DNA of 64,000 nucleotides. Origin: Septoria linicola (Eukaryota; Ascomycota; Dothideomycetes; Mycosphaerellales; Mycosphaerellaceae). The notes beneath the pieces were generated by a model. That model saw only the letters and a program-made list of their open reading frames with translations. It had not been told where the DNA came from and did no database searches. The position numbers and the translations under genes were made by a program. Shown piece after piece: positions 11,153 through 21,425 of this stretch (positions are counted from its first letter, which is position 1; every line of letters starts with the position of its first letter). The stretch lies in the NCBI GenBank assembly GCA_024114885.1, contig CP099426.1, positions 744,001-808,000 on the forward strand, in the 5' to 3' direction.

Positions 11153-11812
11153 TCACTCCGTAAAATCATCCGGAATACCTGGGTGCACCTCGTCACATAC
11201 ACCTCTCTCCCAATCCGGCGGAACGACCAAGGTGGCAGCTTTGCCGTCGACCCAGTCTGCGAGCCATTTTGGGCGCTCCTCGTTAGCTAGGCAGTCGCAG
11301 GCTGGATAGATCTTGCTTGTGACCCAGGCGACGTTTCTCCCGGGGTCCCAAGACACCTTGCGATACTGCTGTCGCTTTGCTTTAGCTGGAGTTCGAAGCA
11401 CGCCGATTCTTGGGTCCACCGGGTCTGGAGTATTGTATCGGCAGTCGAACCACACATTATTGAATGGCCGCTCGCGGAAGTGAATAGATGCAATTGGCAA
11501 GGGCGATGAGAGCTGAACTTCTTGTCGATACTCTCCGTGCTCGAGGTCGACGACTGGGCCCACTTTCTGGAGAGGTGCTTGGTTGGGAACGAAGTTTTTG
11601 ATGTGCTTGACAGCCTCTTCCATGCGGGACTCCCAATCTGGTTTGAGCTCGACAGCATTATGGTAGTGTTTCGGAATGATGTGGCCGTACTGATCGAGGA
11701 AGGTCACAAGCCTAGCTTCGCCGGTGCCTGGCTGAGCGCGAGACTCGTGAAAGATCATGTACTCATAGATCCAGTACCTATCCACGTTGTAGTCGGATGT
11801 TTTCCCACTCAT
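11153..11812 (-). CDS. Conserved-looking hypothetical protein, 219 residues
   Basis: Single open frame of 220 codons with good ATG. Composition is that of a soluble, rather charged globular protein with many aromatic residues (WIYEYMIFHES, NNVWFDCRY). No signal peptide, membrane segment or motif that I recognise. Its length, lack of internal stops and absence of low-complexity sequence argue that it is real. Function unknown. Confidence 0.6.
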   Translation of the reverse strand: MSGKTSDYNVDRYWIYEYMIFHESRAQPGTGEARLVTFLDQYGHIIPKHYHNAVELKPDWESRMEEAVKHIKNFVPNQAPLQKVGPVVDLEHGEYRQEVQLSSPLPIASIHFRERPFNNVWFDCRYNTPDPVDPRIGVLRTPAKAKRQQYRKVSWDPGRNVAWVTSKIYPACDCLANEERPKWLADWVDGKAATLVVPPDWERGVCDEVHPGIPDDFTE

Positions 11813-12991
11813 CGTGACGGATCGCTGTCTGATGTGTAGCTGCGTGGTGGTTGTTGGTGGCTAGAGGAGAGTAAGTCGATGCGGAAGAGAAGTGTTTGTG
11901 TTTCTTGAAGCCGCCAAACGCATCACTCCGCTGGTAGGAGCGCGCTAACGGGGAATCGAGCGCTCTCACTTCGTATTTTAACCTCATTACCACTGCTGAC
12001 ACAGATACAAGGATCACTTCCTCTGTGTTTTGTATGGCAGCTCACTCTGCGCAGCTTACATTCGTGCGATCGACCTCACATTCTCATCATATTCCGATCG
12101 ATCAGGGGCAGCATCTACGCTTCGCTTCCTCCCACCATGCCATGCCAACAGCCTCGGAGATGGGATACTCGACAGTAGACTGGAGAAGGGAGCGGTCATC
12201 GATCTCCTTACCGCTGATCAGTCATGTAGTCTAGTCTGTGCCAGAGCGCGACGAAAGCTGCAGGTCCTTGCCTCACCACTCACAACAGCGCCAGATTCGA
12301 AGCCGATTGGTCTTGCTCGCCACCTACTAACGGAGGACGCATGCTCGACAGACTATCCTCGAGAGGTCGAACACTTAGACCGCCCTCCAACACCAACAAT
12401 TCCTTTTCCCAGCTGCGCTCCTAATGAACTAGCGCTCGCCAGCCATCAAAACTGCCGACAGACAGACATTGGCCTTCACGACCAGCCCGACACAGACACA
12501 AAGAAACGGCGACAGCATTCATTGGATCAGGCGGAACCGACACCTCCCCCAAATTCGTCGGTGCTTTCTTTTGTTTTCACTTTACCTCCCCGCCAATGTG
12601 GCATGTGGCGCTGATGTAGAGACTACCTGCTGCATGCAGACCGAACGGACGGTGCGGGCAGTGCCACCGAGCAGATACCCAGGTGTTAGGCGAGTCTTTC
12701 ACGAGCTCGCAAGGCACAGGCGCCTTCATCTAACGGAAGCGTCACTGACCACACCAACGATCGAGCCTAGGTTTCGCTACGATCATTGAACCAGCTTCCA
12801 AGGTGCAGGTAGGATGAGTATGACCAACAGCATGAGGCAACTCGGCTTGGACAAAGGACCAGGGTGGCATGGATGATTAGAGTAGACAGAAGGCTCCAAC
12901 GCAGGAGGATCGAAAGAACAGTTGTAAAACAGTCTGTGATCTGGCAGATTGTGTAAGACAGCACACCTTCATCTCCTCCCGTAAAAGTACA
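11813..12991. other. Intergenic, nothing recognised
   Basis: Plus-strand frames at 12030-12614 and 12469-12789 are Ser/Thr/Pro/Arg-rich without motif, probably non-coding. Promoter of the 11153-11812 gene should lie at the left edge. Confidence 0.4.
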
Positions 12992-13840
12992 TCACTGCGC
13001 TCCTTCTCCAACAACCTCAATGAGCCCCGGCTTATTCGTCCACACAATCCCATTCTCCGCTCCTCTTCTATAAAAGCTCACTTTCAATTTCCCCGTCCCT
13101 CTCTCCATCTCCTCCATCTCCTCCTCACCACCACCCTCATCCTCCTCCCCCTCATCACCCTCCTTCTCCCCATTTCCATCCCCCTCCTTTCCCTCCAAAA
13201 ACAACAACCTCCCCACCTCAGACCCCCTCCCCTCCAACCTCCTTACCAATTTCCCACACAACCAACACTCCGCCCCAGGCACAGGAATATACGGCGTGAC
13301 AAAAATGATCCACCTCGTATCATATCGTACCTCCTGGATCAGACTCAAAAACTTCTCTGGCAGAGCGCACAACCACTTCACAGCGCTGTCCTCGTCTAAG
13401 CAGCGGAATGCGGGGGCGGAGGAGTAGTAGAGACCGATGGCTTCGGAGTAGATTTGGCGGCAGGTTTTGAGGAGCGGGGGAAGGGTGTAGTCGGGTTTGA
13501 TGCGCGGGATGTTACTGTCTGAGGAGGAGGGGGAGAAGTAGGTGGTGTAGATTTGGTTGCGGAGTTCCGGAGGGAGAGCGAGGAGGCGGGATGTGAGAGA
13601 CTTTTGGCGTGCGAGGCGGAGCGTGGAGAGGGTTGTTGGGGAGAGGATGGAGGAGCGGCGGCGGGTGTAGTTGTAAGATGGGGAGGGAGGGTCGTTGTTG
13701 AGGGATGCTGGGATGGAGGGTCGGCGGTGACCTTCTTGTGATGAAGTCTTGAGGGCAAGAGATGGTCGGCGTTGTTCTTGATGATGTTGATGTGCGTCGA
13801 CTAGTGCTTCGTCCTCGTGGATGATTGTGTGCCAGCCCAT
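12992..13840 (-). CDS. F-box/2EXR-like protein with acidic tail
   Basis: One exon, 282 residues from the ATG at 13840 (MGWHTII). An upstream in-frame ATG at 13930 is less likely. A basic, serine-rich N-terminal third is followed by RLLALPPELRNQIYTTYF and TCRQIYSEAIGLYYSS, the classic LPxELRNxIY...CRQIxxEA pattern of fungal F-box/2EXR-type proteins. A Glu/Asp/Gly-rich tract (about residues 205-250) forms a strongly acidic insert before the C-terminus. The role is probably substrate recognition or protein binding, not known for any close relative. The coding strand is C-rich in its 5' half and G-rich in its 3' half, with the switch near 13390. Confidence 0.75.
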   Translation of the reverse strand: MGWHTIIHEDEALVDAHQHHQEQRRPSLALKTSSQEGHRRPSIPASLNNDPPSPSYNYTRRRSSILSPTTLSTLRLARQKSLTSRLLALPPELRNQIYTTYFSPSSSDSNIPRIKPDYTLPPLLKTCRQIYSEAIGLYYSSAPAFRCLDEDSAVKWLCALPEKFLSLIQEVRYDTRWIIFVTPYIPVPGAECWLCGKLVRRLEGRGSEVGRLLFLEGKEGDGNGEKEGDEGEEDEGGGEEEMEEMERGTGKLKVSFYRRGAENGIVWTNKPGLIEVVGEGAQ

Positions 13841-14922
13841 GATGATGTCTTGTGTTACACTTTCTTGATTGAATCTGTGTGGTTGATAGATCGAGTAACA
13901 GCAGACGTGGATTGTAGACTGTCCAAACAAAAGGAGCCCTTATCTTTGACAAAATGACGAAGTCTCCAGCTCTTCAGATCCCGTCGAGCCTATGCCTCCG
14001 ACTCGCCTCGCGTACGAAACGGATCTGATACCTCACGTTTCCTCAAAAGCCTTCTCCACGTGGGATGCACGGCAAGTCCAGGATATCTTGCCTTTGTTTA
14101 TTCCCCACGTGACACGAGCCTTGTTCCAGTATCCTCACAAAATGGTTGGAAGAGAGCAAACGTTGCACTAATGGAAGTGCGCGTGGGATGCTCATTGTAT
14201 ACATTCCTGCCGACTCGTACGCCCGGCGACCGAGCGTCACATCCACTGGTGCTTGCGACATTCGTATCGTGTCGTTGCTCAACATGGAAAAAGTTGAACC
14301 GGTTCTATCTCGGTATTCCCCGGATCAGGACGGGCGGTCAGCGGTTCCTGCGTCAGAACATCGCCCGTATCGGCAAGATTGTACATCATGCCTTTCTGGT
14401 CGCCACCAATGGCCGGGTTCAAGGTACGTAGATAGAAACAGTTCGTTGGTATCTTTGCGTAAATGTGACGGTGAGCCGGACCGGGGAGAAATGTCTGAGA
14501 CGGCTTGGCTGATAACACCATTGCGCGCATAAAGCTGACCGCACTTTGATGCAAGGCAAGACTCGACATGACCAGTACGAGCAAAACTGCCATTTACTGT
14601 CGCAGCCTCTGTTTGCGAATAAGTGTGCTTCTGCAGACACAACTATCCAAGCGGCGGTCATCATTTCACTACATCCTGGCCGGCGCAAGATACGATTTTG
14701 GTGCAGCGTGGAATCACACGCTGGCTGCACCTACAACATAGCAATATCGCTTCGGCCCGTACATAATCTGGGAGTTTCCAGCCGTTTCAGTATCCAAGGT
14801 TGTGCTGTGTCGGCGCACGTCTTCAACAGTAGGTCACAGGAAAGACCGTCCCACAGATGGAAAAGGGTCGCTCAGTTCGTGAGCATCGCTTCGATTGGAC
14901 TCATAAGTCGTAATGATGTCCT
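13841..14922. other. Intergenic between two minus-strand genes
   Basis: No gene seen. Frames on both strands between 14043 and 14730 are unconvincing. The right part should be the EXO84 3' UTR. Confidence 0.4.
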
Positions 14923-17000
14923 TCAAGTTGTCACGCCGAGCCCTACAACTCCGGTCGCTGGTCGCTGCTTTTCCTCCAAGCCTCTGGCAACAAGTTCTCG
15001 GAAGTCAACTCCCACCTCCTGCAGACATCCCGCTTGCTCTTTGACGATCTCCACGCAAGTCTCCCATATCTCGCCGCCACTCTCGACACTGCTCATTTGC
15101 CGTGACAAGGTGGAGTTGAATTCATCCACACGCTCTTTCGCCCATCTCACGACAGCGCTTCCACTTGTGGGTGGGAAGCTCATGTTGAAGGTGCGAAACG
15201 TATGGAGGAGTAAGGTGAAGGTCGTGAAAGACAATGCTTTGACAAAAGGTTCCAGTGCGCCAGTGAAGGGGAGCGAGCGGGTCCGCTGGCGGATCGTATT
15301 GGTGCGAGCATTGAGGTATGTAGTACGCGCAAGCTCCTCGAAGCCCAGACGAAGGAGCCAGGAGACCGCTCGCTGTGTAGCTTCCTGACCTCCACTTTCG
15401 TAGCTCAACTGTCGCGCAACGACACTGGCCAATTTCGAGGCGCGTTCGTTTACTTTGGCCTGGATGATTTCCTGGGCAGTCTGGTTGCCTTTGATGCCGC
15501 GCGCCATTTTTCGTAACTTCTCCACACGGCAAACGGCATCTTCAAAGTGCTGGAGAGCAATATCAATGTCGAGACCATCAATCTGTGACTCCACCCACCG
15601 GATCGACTGCGGACGCCCGTCGGCATCGACGAGAACAGAGTTGCTACGTGACAGACCACCAAACGAGCTTGCCTCAGCAGACTCTTGGGCAGCGGCAGCA
15701 GCCTTCTTGAGCGAGCGAGGATCACGTCCTGAAAGGTAAGCCAGTGAGTCCAGACCCTTCTCACGCTTGCTATGCTCCTGCGTAAGCAGTTTTCGTTGAT
15801 CTTCTTGTGCTTTCCGAAAGGCGACGATCAATCCCAGCTTTTCACCATTGTCGGATGTGGCGTACGTGAAGCTCTCATTCCCCGCTCGTACATTGATAGC
15901 ATTAGCAATGGCCTTGTTCTCCTTGCTGTGTGAATGGCCAATTGTGGTCGAGGCTCGAGTAGAAATGTCTGCTAGACTGACATCGTGCAGCGGCCAGCAG
16001 CGATCTGCCACAAGTGTCGTTTGGGAATGTCCTTGCGGACCGCCATATATGCTTTGACGATTGTTCTTCTGTGGAGTCGCTTCAGCGGGTCGTTTCTTCT
16101 CGCTCGCGACAAGGAGATGATCATTGAGCAGAACAAGAGCGACACGTCTTCGCGGCTTCCACGTCGCAGCATTCAACTCTACCCATCGCTGACTCTCCAT
16201 CATGATATGTCTTCCAGGAAGCGCGGGTAGGTACTTTTGACTTCCTTCCACTCTTTTCCACAACGTCTGCAAATGAGTACTCCACATGGCCTCCAGATTG
16301 GCAACGCTGCTCCTATTGGCGCGCTTTCTGTCGGCCAGGCTCAGTGTACTCGCAGCATTGTTCAGGTCTGCACCTCCTGCGTTTGCAGCATGGCCCAATG
16401 CCACTGTAAGATCGCTCATCAGTGTTCGCAAAGTCCTCATCTCCGTCTTCAGCTTGTCGGCTTCCTTCGAAATCTTGATAAACTGCGTGCGATTCTGGTA
16501 GACATTGTGCTGTAGATCGGTATCGGTATGCGCCTTGACACCCTGGAGGTCTCTCTGGTAGGCCTCGATGTCCTGCTCGGTGGCTTCTGCGAGAATGGCC
16601 TGCACGTACTTCTCGGCCTGCAGGTTCGGATCCTTCAAAGCACGCATATCAATCTTCAGCCTGCCTCGGCCTCGCTCTGCACCCTTGTCGGGACTCGTCC
16701 TTCCACTGGCGGGACCTGTCGTAGTCCTACTGATTGGTGGTCGCGACATACTCCGCTGGCTGGCAGCATCACTGAGATATTGGGCGGGCATGGTAGGCAT
16801 CGCGGGCATGGGCGGAGCGGTGCCATCTTGCGGCAGACCCCCCGTGAAGCGCGTACTGTATCGTCGCTTGACCAAGTCACTCGTCTGGTCGCCACCCAGC
16901 TTCGGGCGTTCGCGCGACGTGGCATCGCTTCTCGTGGACTTGTTGTCGGAAAGGGCGCTGTAGGTTGAGTTGTTCCTGTTAGCCGATGGATCGCGCGAAG

Positions 17001-17039
<39 letters not shown>

Positions 17040-17112
17040 TGGGGCCGGAGATGGTTGGACGCGCCGCCGTCGTCTTCTTCCGCCGCAGCGAAATGCCCTT
17101 GGACTCACTCAT
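14923..17112 (-). CDS. EXO84: Exocyst complex component EXO84
   Basis: Intronless, 729 residues from the ATG at 17112 (MSESKGISLRRKK); an upstream in-frame ATG at 17130 would add six residues. EXO84 is a subunit of the octameric exocyst that tethers secretory vesicles to the plasma membrane. Order: basic N-terminus, a run of 12 glutamines, a disordered Ser/Pro/Arg region, the Vps51/Exo84-type coiled coil (KDPNLQAEKYVQAILAEATE onward, about residues 155-240), a PH-like domain (RWVELNAATWKPRRRVALVL and following, about 305-420) and the helical C-terminal region. Length fits fungal EXO84. It is divergent with TOM20, sharing a 305-base intergenic region. Confidence 0.93.
17002..17037. repeat. (CTG)12 microsatellite coding polyglutamine
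   Basis: Twelve uninterrupted CTG units on the plus strand encode the 12-Gln run (CAG) of EXO84. Perfect repeats of this kind are expected to vary in length between isolates. Confidence 0.95.
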
Positions 17113-17417
17113 GCTGCATTGATTGGGCAATCAGGCAATTAATGCATAGGAGTGAGTGGTGAGCGTGAAATTGACAGGGGAGCTGCTGCTGCTACAAGAC
17201 GGGGAGCAGTGAGTGACGACAACGCTAACTTAACTAGTTAACTAGCAGCAGACAGCCAAGAAACAGCAGCTGCTTCCATCTCCAGGACCGACCAGAAAGT
17301 TTCTCGACGACATTCACATCGACCACATCAGCCATCGCACTGCTACCGCCATCCGACCATCACTGTCTGGATCGCGCATCCATTCTCACCAGCATTCACT
17401 CATTTCATTGGCGCAAA
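17113..17417. promoter_or_regulatory. Divergent promoter region of EXO84 and TOM20
   Basis: The 305 bases between the two start codons must hold both promoters. A palindromic stretch AACTTAACTAGTTAACTAG lies near 17227-17245. No clear TATA box. The TOM20 side is CATC/CCATC-rich, as in many fungal housekeeping leaders. Confidence 0.5.
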
Positions 17418-18004
17418 ATGGCCTCGACATCGCCCGCATCGGGTCCATCCACCACCACCATAGTCGCCGGCATCGCCTCCATCCTCGCACTGGGCGGAGT
17501 CGGTTATGCGCTGTACTTTGACCATCGCCGACGGAGTGACCCCGAGTTCCGCAAATACCTGAAGAAGCAGCACAAGAAGGTCCAGAAGGAAGTCAGCGAA
17601 TCATCAAAGGTCGCAGAGGAGCAGCAAAAACAAAAGATCCGCGCCGTGGTCGATGAAGCGAACGAGGAGGGCTTCCCACGAGACCCAGAGGAGACGGAGG
17701 CGTACTTTATGCAAGAAGTCGCCCGAGGAGAGGGCATGTGCCAGGATGGAAGTGACCCCGTCGATGCGGCGCTGTGCTTCTACAAGGCATTGAAGGTCTA
17801 CCCTCAGCCGCGAGAACTGATTAGCATTTACGACAAGACGGTGCCTAAGGTGAGATCCAATCCGATGCAGGTATATGATGTGAACAGTACTAACAGATCC
17901 ACCAGCCAATTCTGGACATCCTCGCCGAGATGATCGCCGTCGACCCAAGCATATCCGTCACTGGAGCCAGCTCAGATGCCGGCGAGTCTGCCACTGTCGA
18001 GTAG
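17418..18004 (+). CDS. TOM20: Mitochondrial import receptor TOM20
   Basis: Exons 17418-17849 and 17906-18004 (56-base intron, GTGAGA, branch ACTAAC, CAG) total 531 bases, 176 residues. The N-terminal membrane anchor (about residues 14-33, IVAGIASILALGGVGYALYF) is followed by the charged linker FDHRRRSDPEFRKYLKK and the helical receptor domain with its TPR-like motif (EEGFPRDPEETEAYFMQEV, ALCFYKALKVYPQP, LISIYDKTVPK). It ends in an acidic/Ser-rich tail after PILDILAEMI. TOM20 binds presequences at the outer mitochondrial membrane. Length and motif order match the family. Confidence 0.95.
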
Positions 18005-19226
18005 AGCCCTCCAACCACCAGCTCGCCTCATCTGAACAGACAAGGCAGTTCATGGGAACTCGACATCTGCACGTGGGTACGGGTCGATCCTGGAAGATGG
18101 CTATCGCAAGACGCAGAGCAGACAGGCGAATATCTCGACTCGACTCATGAGGACGCGGTACAGATGATTGAAGAGGAGCGACGGCAGGCTCGATCTCCCA
18201 AGGTATGGAGAGTCATGACAAGATACAGGATGCATCGACACGGCGTTGTGAGGAGGGATGCGCCACGCCGGAATTCACTCATCTCATGAGCTTGATGTGT
18301 ATAGAACCACTCTTTTTTCCCTTGTACATTACCAGTATTGCAAGCGCTGTGACAACAGGATCAAATTATCAGGGTTAGAGAGAAGCAGAAGGACATTGTC
18401 CACCTTGACTGGTTGCACTAACCATGATCATGATCTCTCACAGCACTATTGACAAACCCGAGCGGAATGAGGAGGACCCGCTTTCGAAACAAAACGTGCC
18501 ACCACGAAAGCAAACCAATCGCACACTTTTCAATGCAGCTACAATCACAGCCGCTTCCAACAACCGACCTCAGCACGCAGCGCATTCCAGGCATGTACGA
18601 CAAGCACCGGCTTATACCAGCGACTTGCTGCTTGAGCCACGAAGCCGAGCACGATCGCTTGAAACGAATCTTATCTATTCCATAGATGTAATCTGGCCAT
18701 GCGGGAGAACAGCAAAAAGCAACCCTCAGCCAGAATCATGCTCTGCAAGTCCAAAGCAATCGCGTACACGCACTGTAACAAAAGGATCACAGTGAAGTCC
18801 CGCCAAACAGCAAAAACAATCGCCCTCACAGCTCCGTCCCTAGCACACTCCCTGATGCCAGGCGACAGAAGATTACGCGTTCTTCCCGGCTCGGATTAAA
18901 GGTGCTACGTCAAGCAGCAGCATTCAGCAATACCAACTTACTGACTCGGCCAAGGACGCTTGGGCGATGGTTGAGAAGTGTTAGTAGTAGATTAGCATCA
19001 GTATATTGGATACTAGGCTAGTCATGCTAGCGCCTCTTGGACATGCGTTCAATGTCTTAGACTCTTCGCTCGCTCGCTCATCGCTAGAGAAGGCGAAGCT
19101 GAGCATGCGGTCAGTCGCGATGTTGTGGCCCCACGACAGCACGAAGGCTGAGGACGATGCAACCGCGACCTATCAATGCCAGCTCTTCTGTGCGTTTTCA
19201 ACACGACGAGCAGATTCGAGTCGTCG
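18005..19226. other. Intergenic, nothing recognised
   Basis: 3' UTR of TOM20 and about 1 kb without a supportable gene on either strand. Confidence 0.45.
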
Positions 19227-19775
19227 TCAGATCTCATCATCTTCGGCATCCTCCATACCCCAAGCACATTTCCCACGAGAATCGCGTTGCCTCTGCGCCC
19301 GCTCGAAGAACTTGCCCATGCTCGTATCTCCGTCACAAGGAATGCTGCTAATGCGGGATCCATTGCAATACACTTCAATCTTCGTCGTCGGAATATCGAG
19401 GACAGCGACTAGCATCTTGCGCCAGCTCTCGTGTCCGTGGCTGCCTTCTTCGACTTTCCGCGAGAAAGTCGTGATTGTATTACTCAGAGGTGGCACTGGC
19501 CAGATGACGGGATTGAAAGAAACTGGATCATTCGGATTGAAATTGCCGGCTCTGATGCGCTGTTTGAGGGCGTGGAGGCGTGACGGGCAGGGTTTGAACC
19601 ATAGTGCTTGTTGGATGAGAGTCGGGTTCTGAACCACGGCTTGCCAGTCTTTGCTGACGCGTTGTGCTGTGAGGACAGTTCTTGGGCTGAACTCGGCGGC
19701 GTAGAGCAGAATCTGCTCGGATAGCTCGAAGATGTTGAAAACGCGCTGTTGGACACATTGTTCAAGCTTGGGCAT
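19227..19775 (-). CDS. F-box protein (5' end uncertain)
   Basis: An open frame of 182 residues. Its start, VFNIFELSEQILLYAAEF followed by TVLTAQRVSKDWQAVVQ, is the F-box pattern (xxxELxExIL...LLRAQRVCRxWRxLI) usual in Dothideomycetes, so a likely substrate adaptor of an SCF ubiquitin ligase. The rest is an unclassified C-terminal region (ITTFSRKVEEGSHGHESWRKML). The ATG at 19775 may not be the true start: upstream on the minus strand an open Glu/Thr/Pro-rich segment ends at a possible donor, and CTAAC plus AAG lie just before the F-box, so an intron and upstream exon reaching about 19.9 kb are possible. Confidence 0.65.
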   Translation of the reverse strand: MPKLEQCVQQRVFNIFELSEQILLYAAEFSPRTVLTAQRVSKDWQAVVQNPTLIQQALWFKPCPSRLHALKQRIRAGNFNPNDPVSFNPVIWPVPPLSNTITTFSRKVEEGSHGHESWRKMLVAVLDIPTTKIEVYCNGSRISSIPCDGDTSMGKFFERAQRQRDSRGKCAWGMEDAEDDEI

Positions 19776-21425
19776 TGTTAGTCGAGGTTGCTTCTTTTGC
19801 GGGAAGTGGCGCGAAAGTCCTACCTCTGTGCTTTGATGGTCGTTCGCGCTGGTCTCAGTCGCTGTTACTTCGTCTTCCGGTGGTGGTGCTTCGTGCTCCT
19901 TGAAGACTGATATGCCAATCAGTTGTGCGACTTTGTCGAAGACCGACTACGTGGTCATGTTGATCTTCGTAAGCGTCCGTGGTTGCGACTGTCTTTTCCT
20001 GTATGACCAGAGCTCAGGTGAAGGAGCTTTGGTGTTAGCAATTGAGAAGTGGCATACTCTATCCAGAAGGTTACAATGATGTTGTGCTGTCATGCTGAAT
20101 AACCATTTTCCTTGTCATGTTTTGTACCGAGCTCGCAGCAAGGCTGGGCTCGTTCGCGAATGGGCAAACGCTGCAGTCCCATTCAAGGTGAACAGTCGAC
20201 GCCCGCCAACAGCATTACTGTTAGCTGCAAGTCTCACATCATCTCTTACGATGATGGTAATGTGAGCATTGCCAGCGATCACTTCCGGCGTCTTCATGCC
20301 CAACATCGGGCGGGCACTTCGCCTCGCAGCTGGCCGGTCTAGTGCTACGGATATCGCTTTCCTGGCTAAGGCTCTTTTCAGAGTGAGAATCCTGCCGACG
20401 CCGAGACGAAATGATGTTATTGATCGTGAGGTGCATGTCGTGAACGGAAGGTGACGCGGGAGAAGCACACCGTCATGTGATCGTCTGGCACCGGACCTGT
20501 GTCCGCGATCACGCAAATTTGTCTTGAACATCTTCTCGACGACACGCGTCTTAAACATCATTTGCTGGAATCATGGTTATACACGGCAACTCTGCATTTT
20601 CTCCCTGATCGGCAAATGCTTGAAGGCATGGCCTAGAAACGCTCTGGCCGACATTGGCTGGACTCATCGTGCCTACTTTGGCGGACCCAGAACGACTTCA
20701 CGATGACGCGGCACAGACAGCTATTGTGTCTGCTAGCCAGGTACAGCAGAAACCACTTTGAACCTTTTCCCCGCATCCGTCAGCAATCAGGACGAACGCC
20801 GAGCACACGGGACAGCTCTTAGGAGCATGTCCACTCGCTTACATGCGTGTGAAAGCACGTCTTCGCGTATTAGAGCACGCCTCGAATAATTTCTAGCCAG
20901 AGATTCTCCGCCTGATACATCGCAGTTCCCGAACTTGCTCGATCTATGCATCTCATTGAGAACCTTGTGAGCTGTGCCTGCAGCTAGACGTCAGCAATTT
21001 GGAACCATGATGTCCTGCCTCCAATAGCACTTGACATGCTCGAGCCACGTTGCCTCGTTATGTCAGGGCATGGTCGGCTCTGAAGATCTAATGCCAGATG
21101 TCGCTGCCACAGCTGCCTCGTAACGATTCGTCGTGAGTCCCATGTGCGGAGTCAAATTGCCGGCCATAATGATGCTCAAGGGCTCTTTTGTCATCACTGC
21201 ACTCTCGCGAACTTGCTGTCCATGCCATTGGCCAGCAGTTCTCTAAGCCGTGGTGCATTCGACCGAAAAGGCCTCAGTCAAGATCGTCAGGTTCTGATCT
21301 GCGTTCCTTCTACGATAATCCTTCTGCTAAGCATCCAACTCTAGTACTATTTATTCTCCTTGGTACGCTATCACGCAATTTCTAGCTTGCTTTGCTACTA
21401 CCCTACTATTACCGAAACATCCGCC
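19776..21425. other. Intergenic, no clear gene
   Basis: May contain an upstream exon of the F-box gene at its left edge and the EgtA promoter at its right edge. A minus-strand frame at 20115-20561 is Arg/Ser-rich with no motif and is not called. Confidence 0.4.

Noticed and set aside
12030..12614. Plus-strand frame of 194 codons
   Set aside because: Ser/Thr/Arg-rich without motif, and no supporting exon structure.
14546..15388. Plus-strand frame of 280 codons
   Set aside because: Overlaps the EXO84 C-terminal coding region antisense and has no motif.
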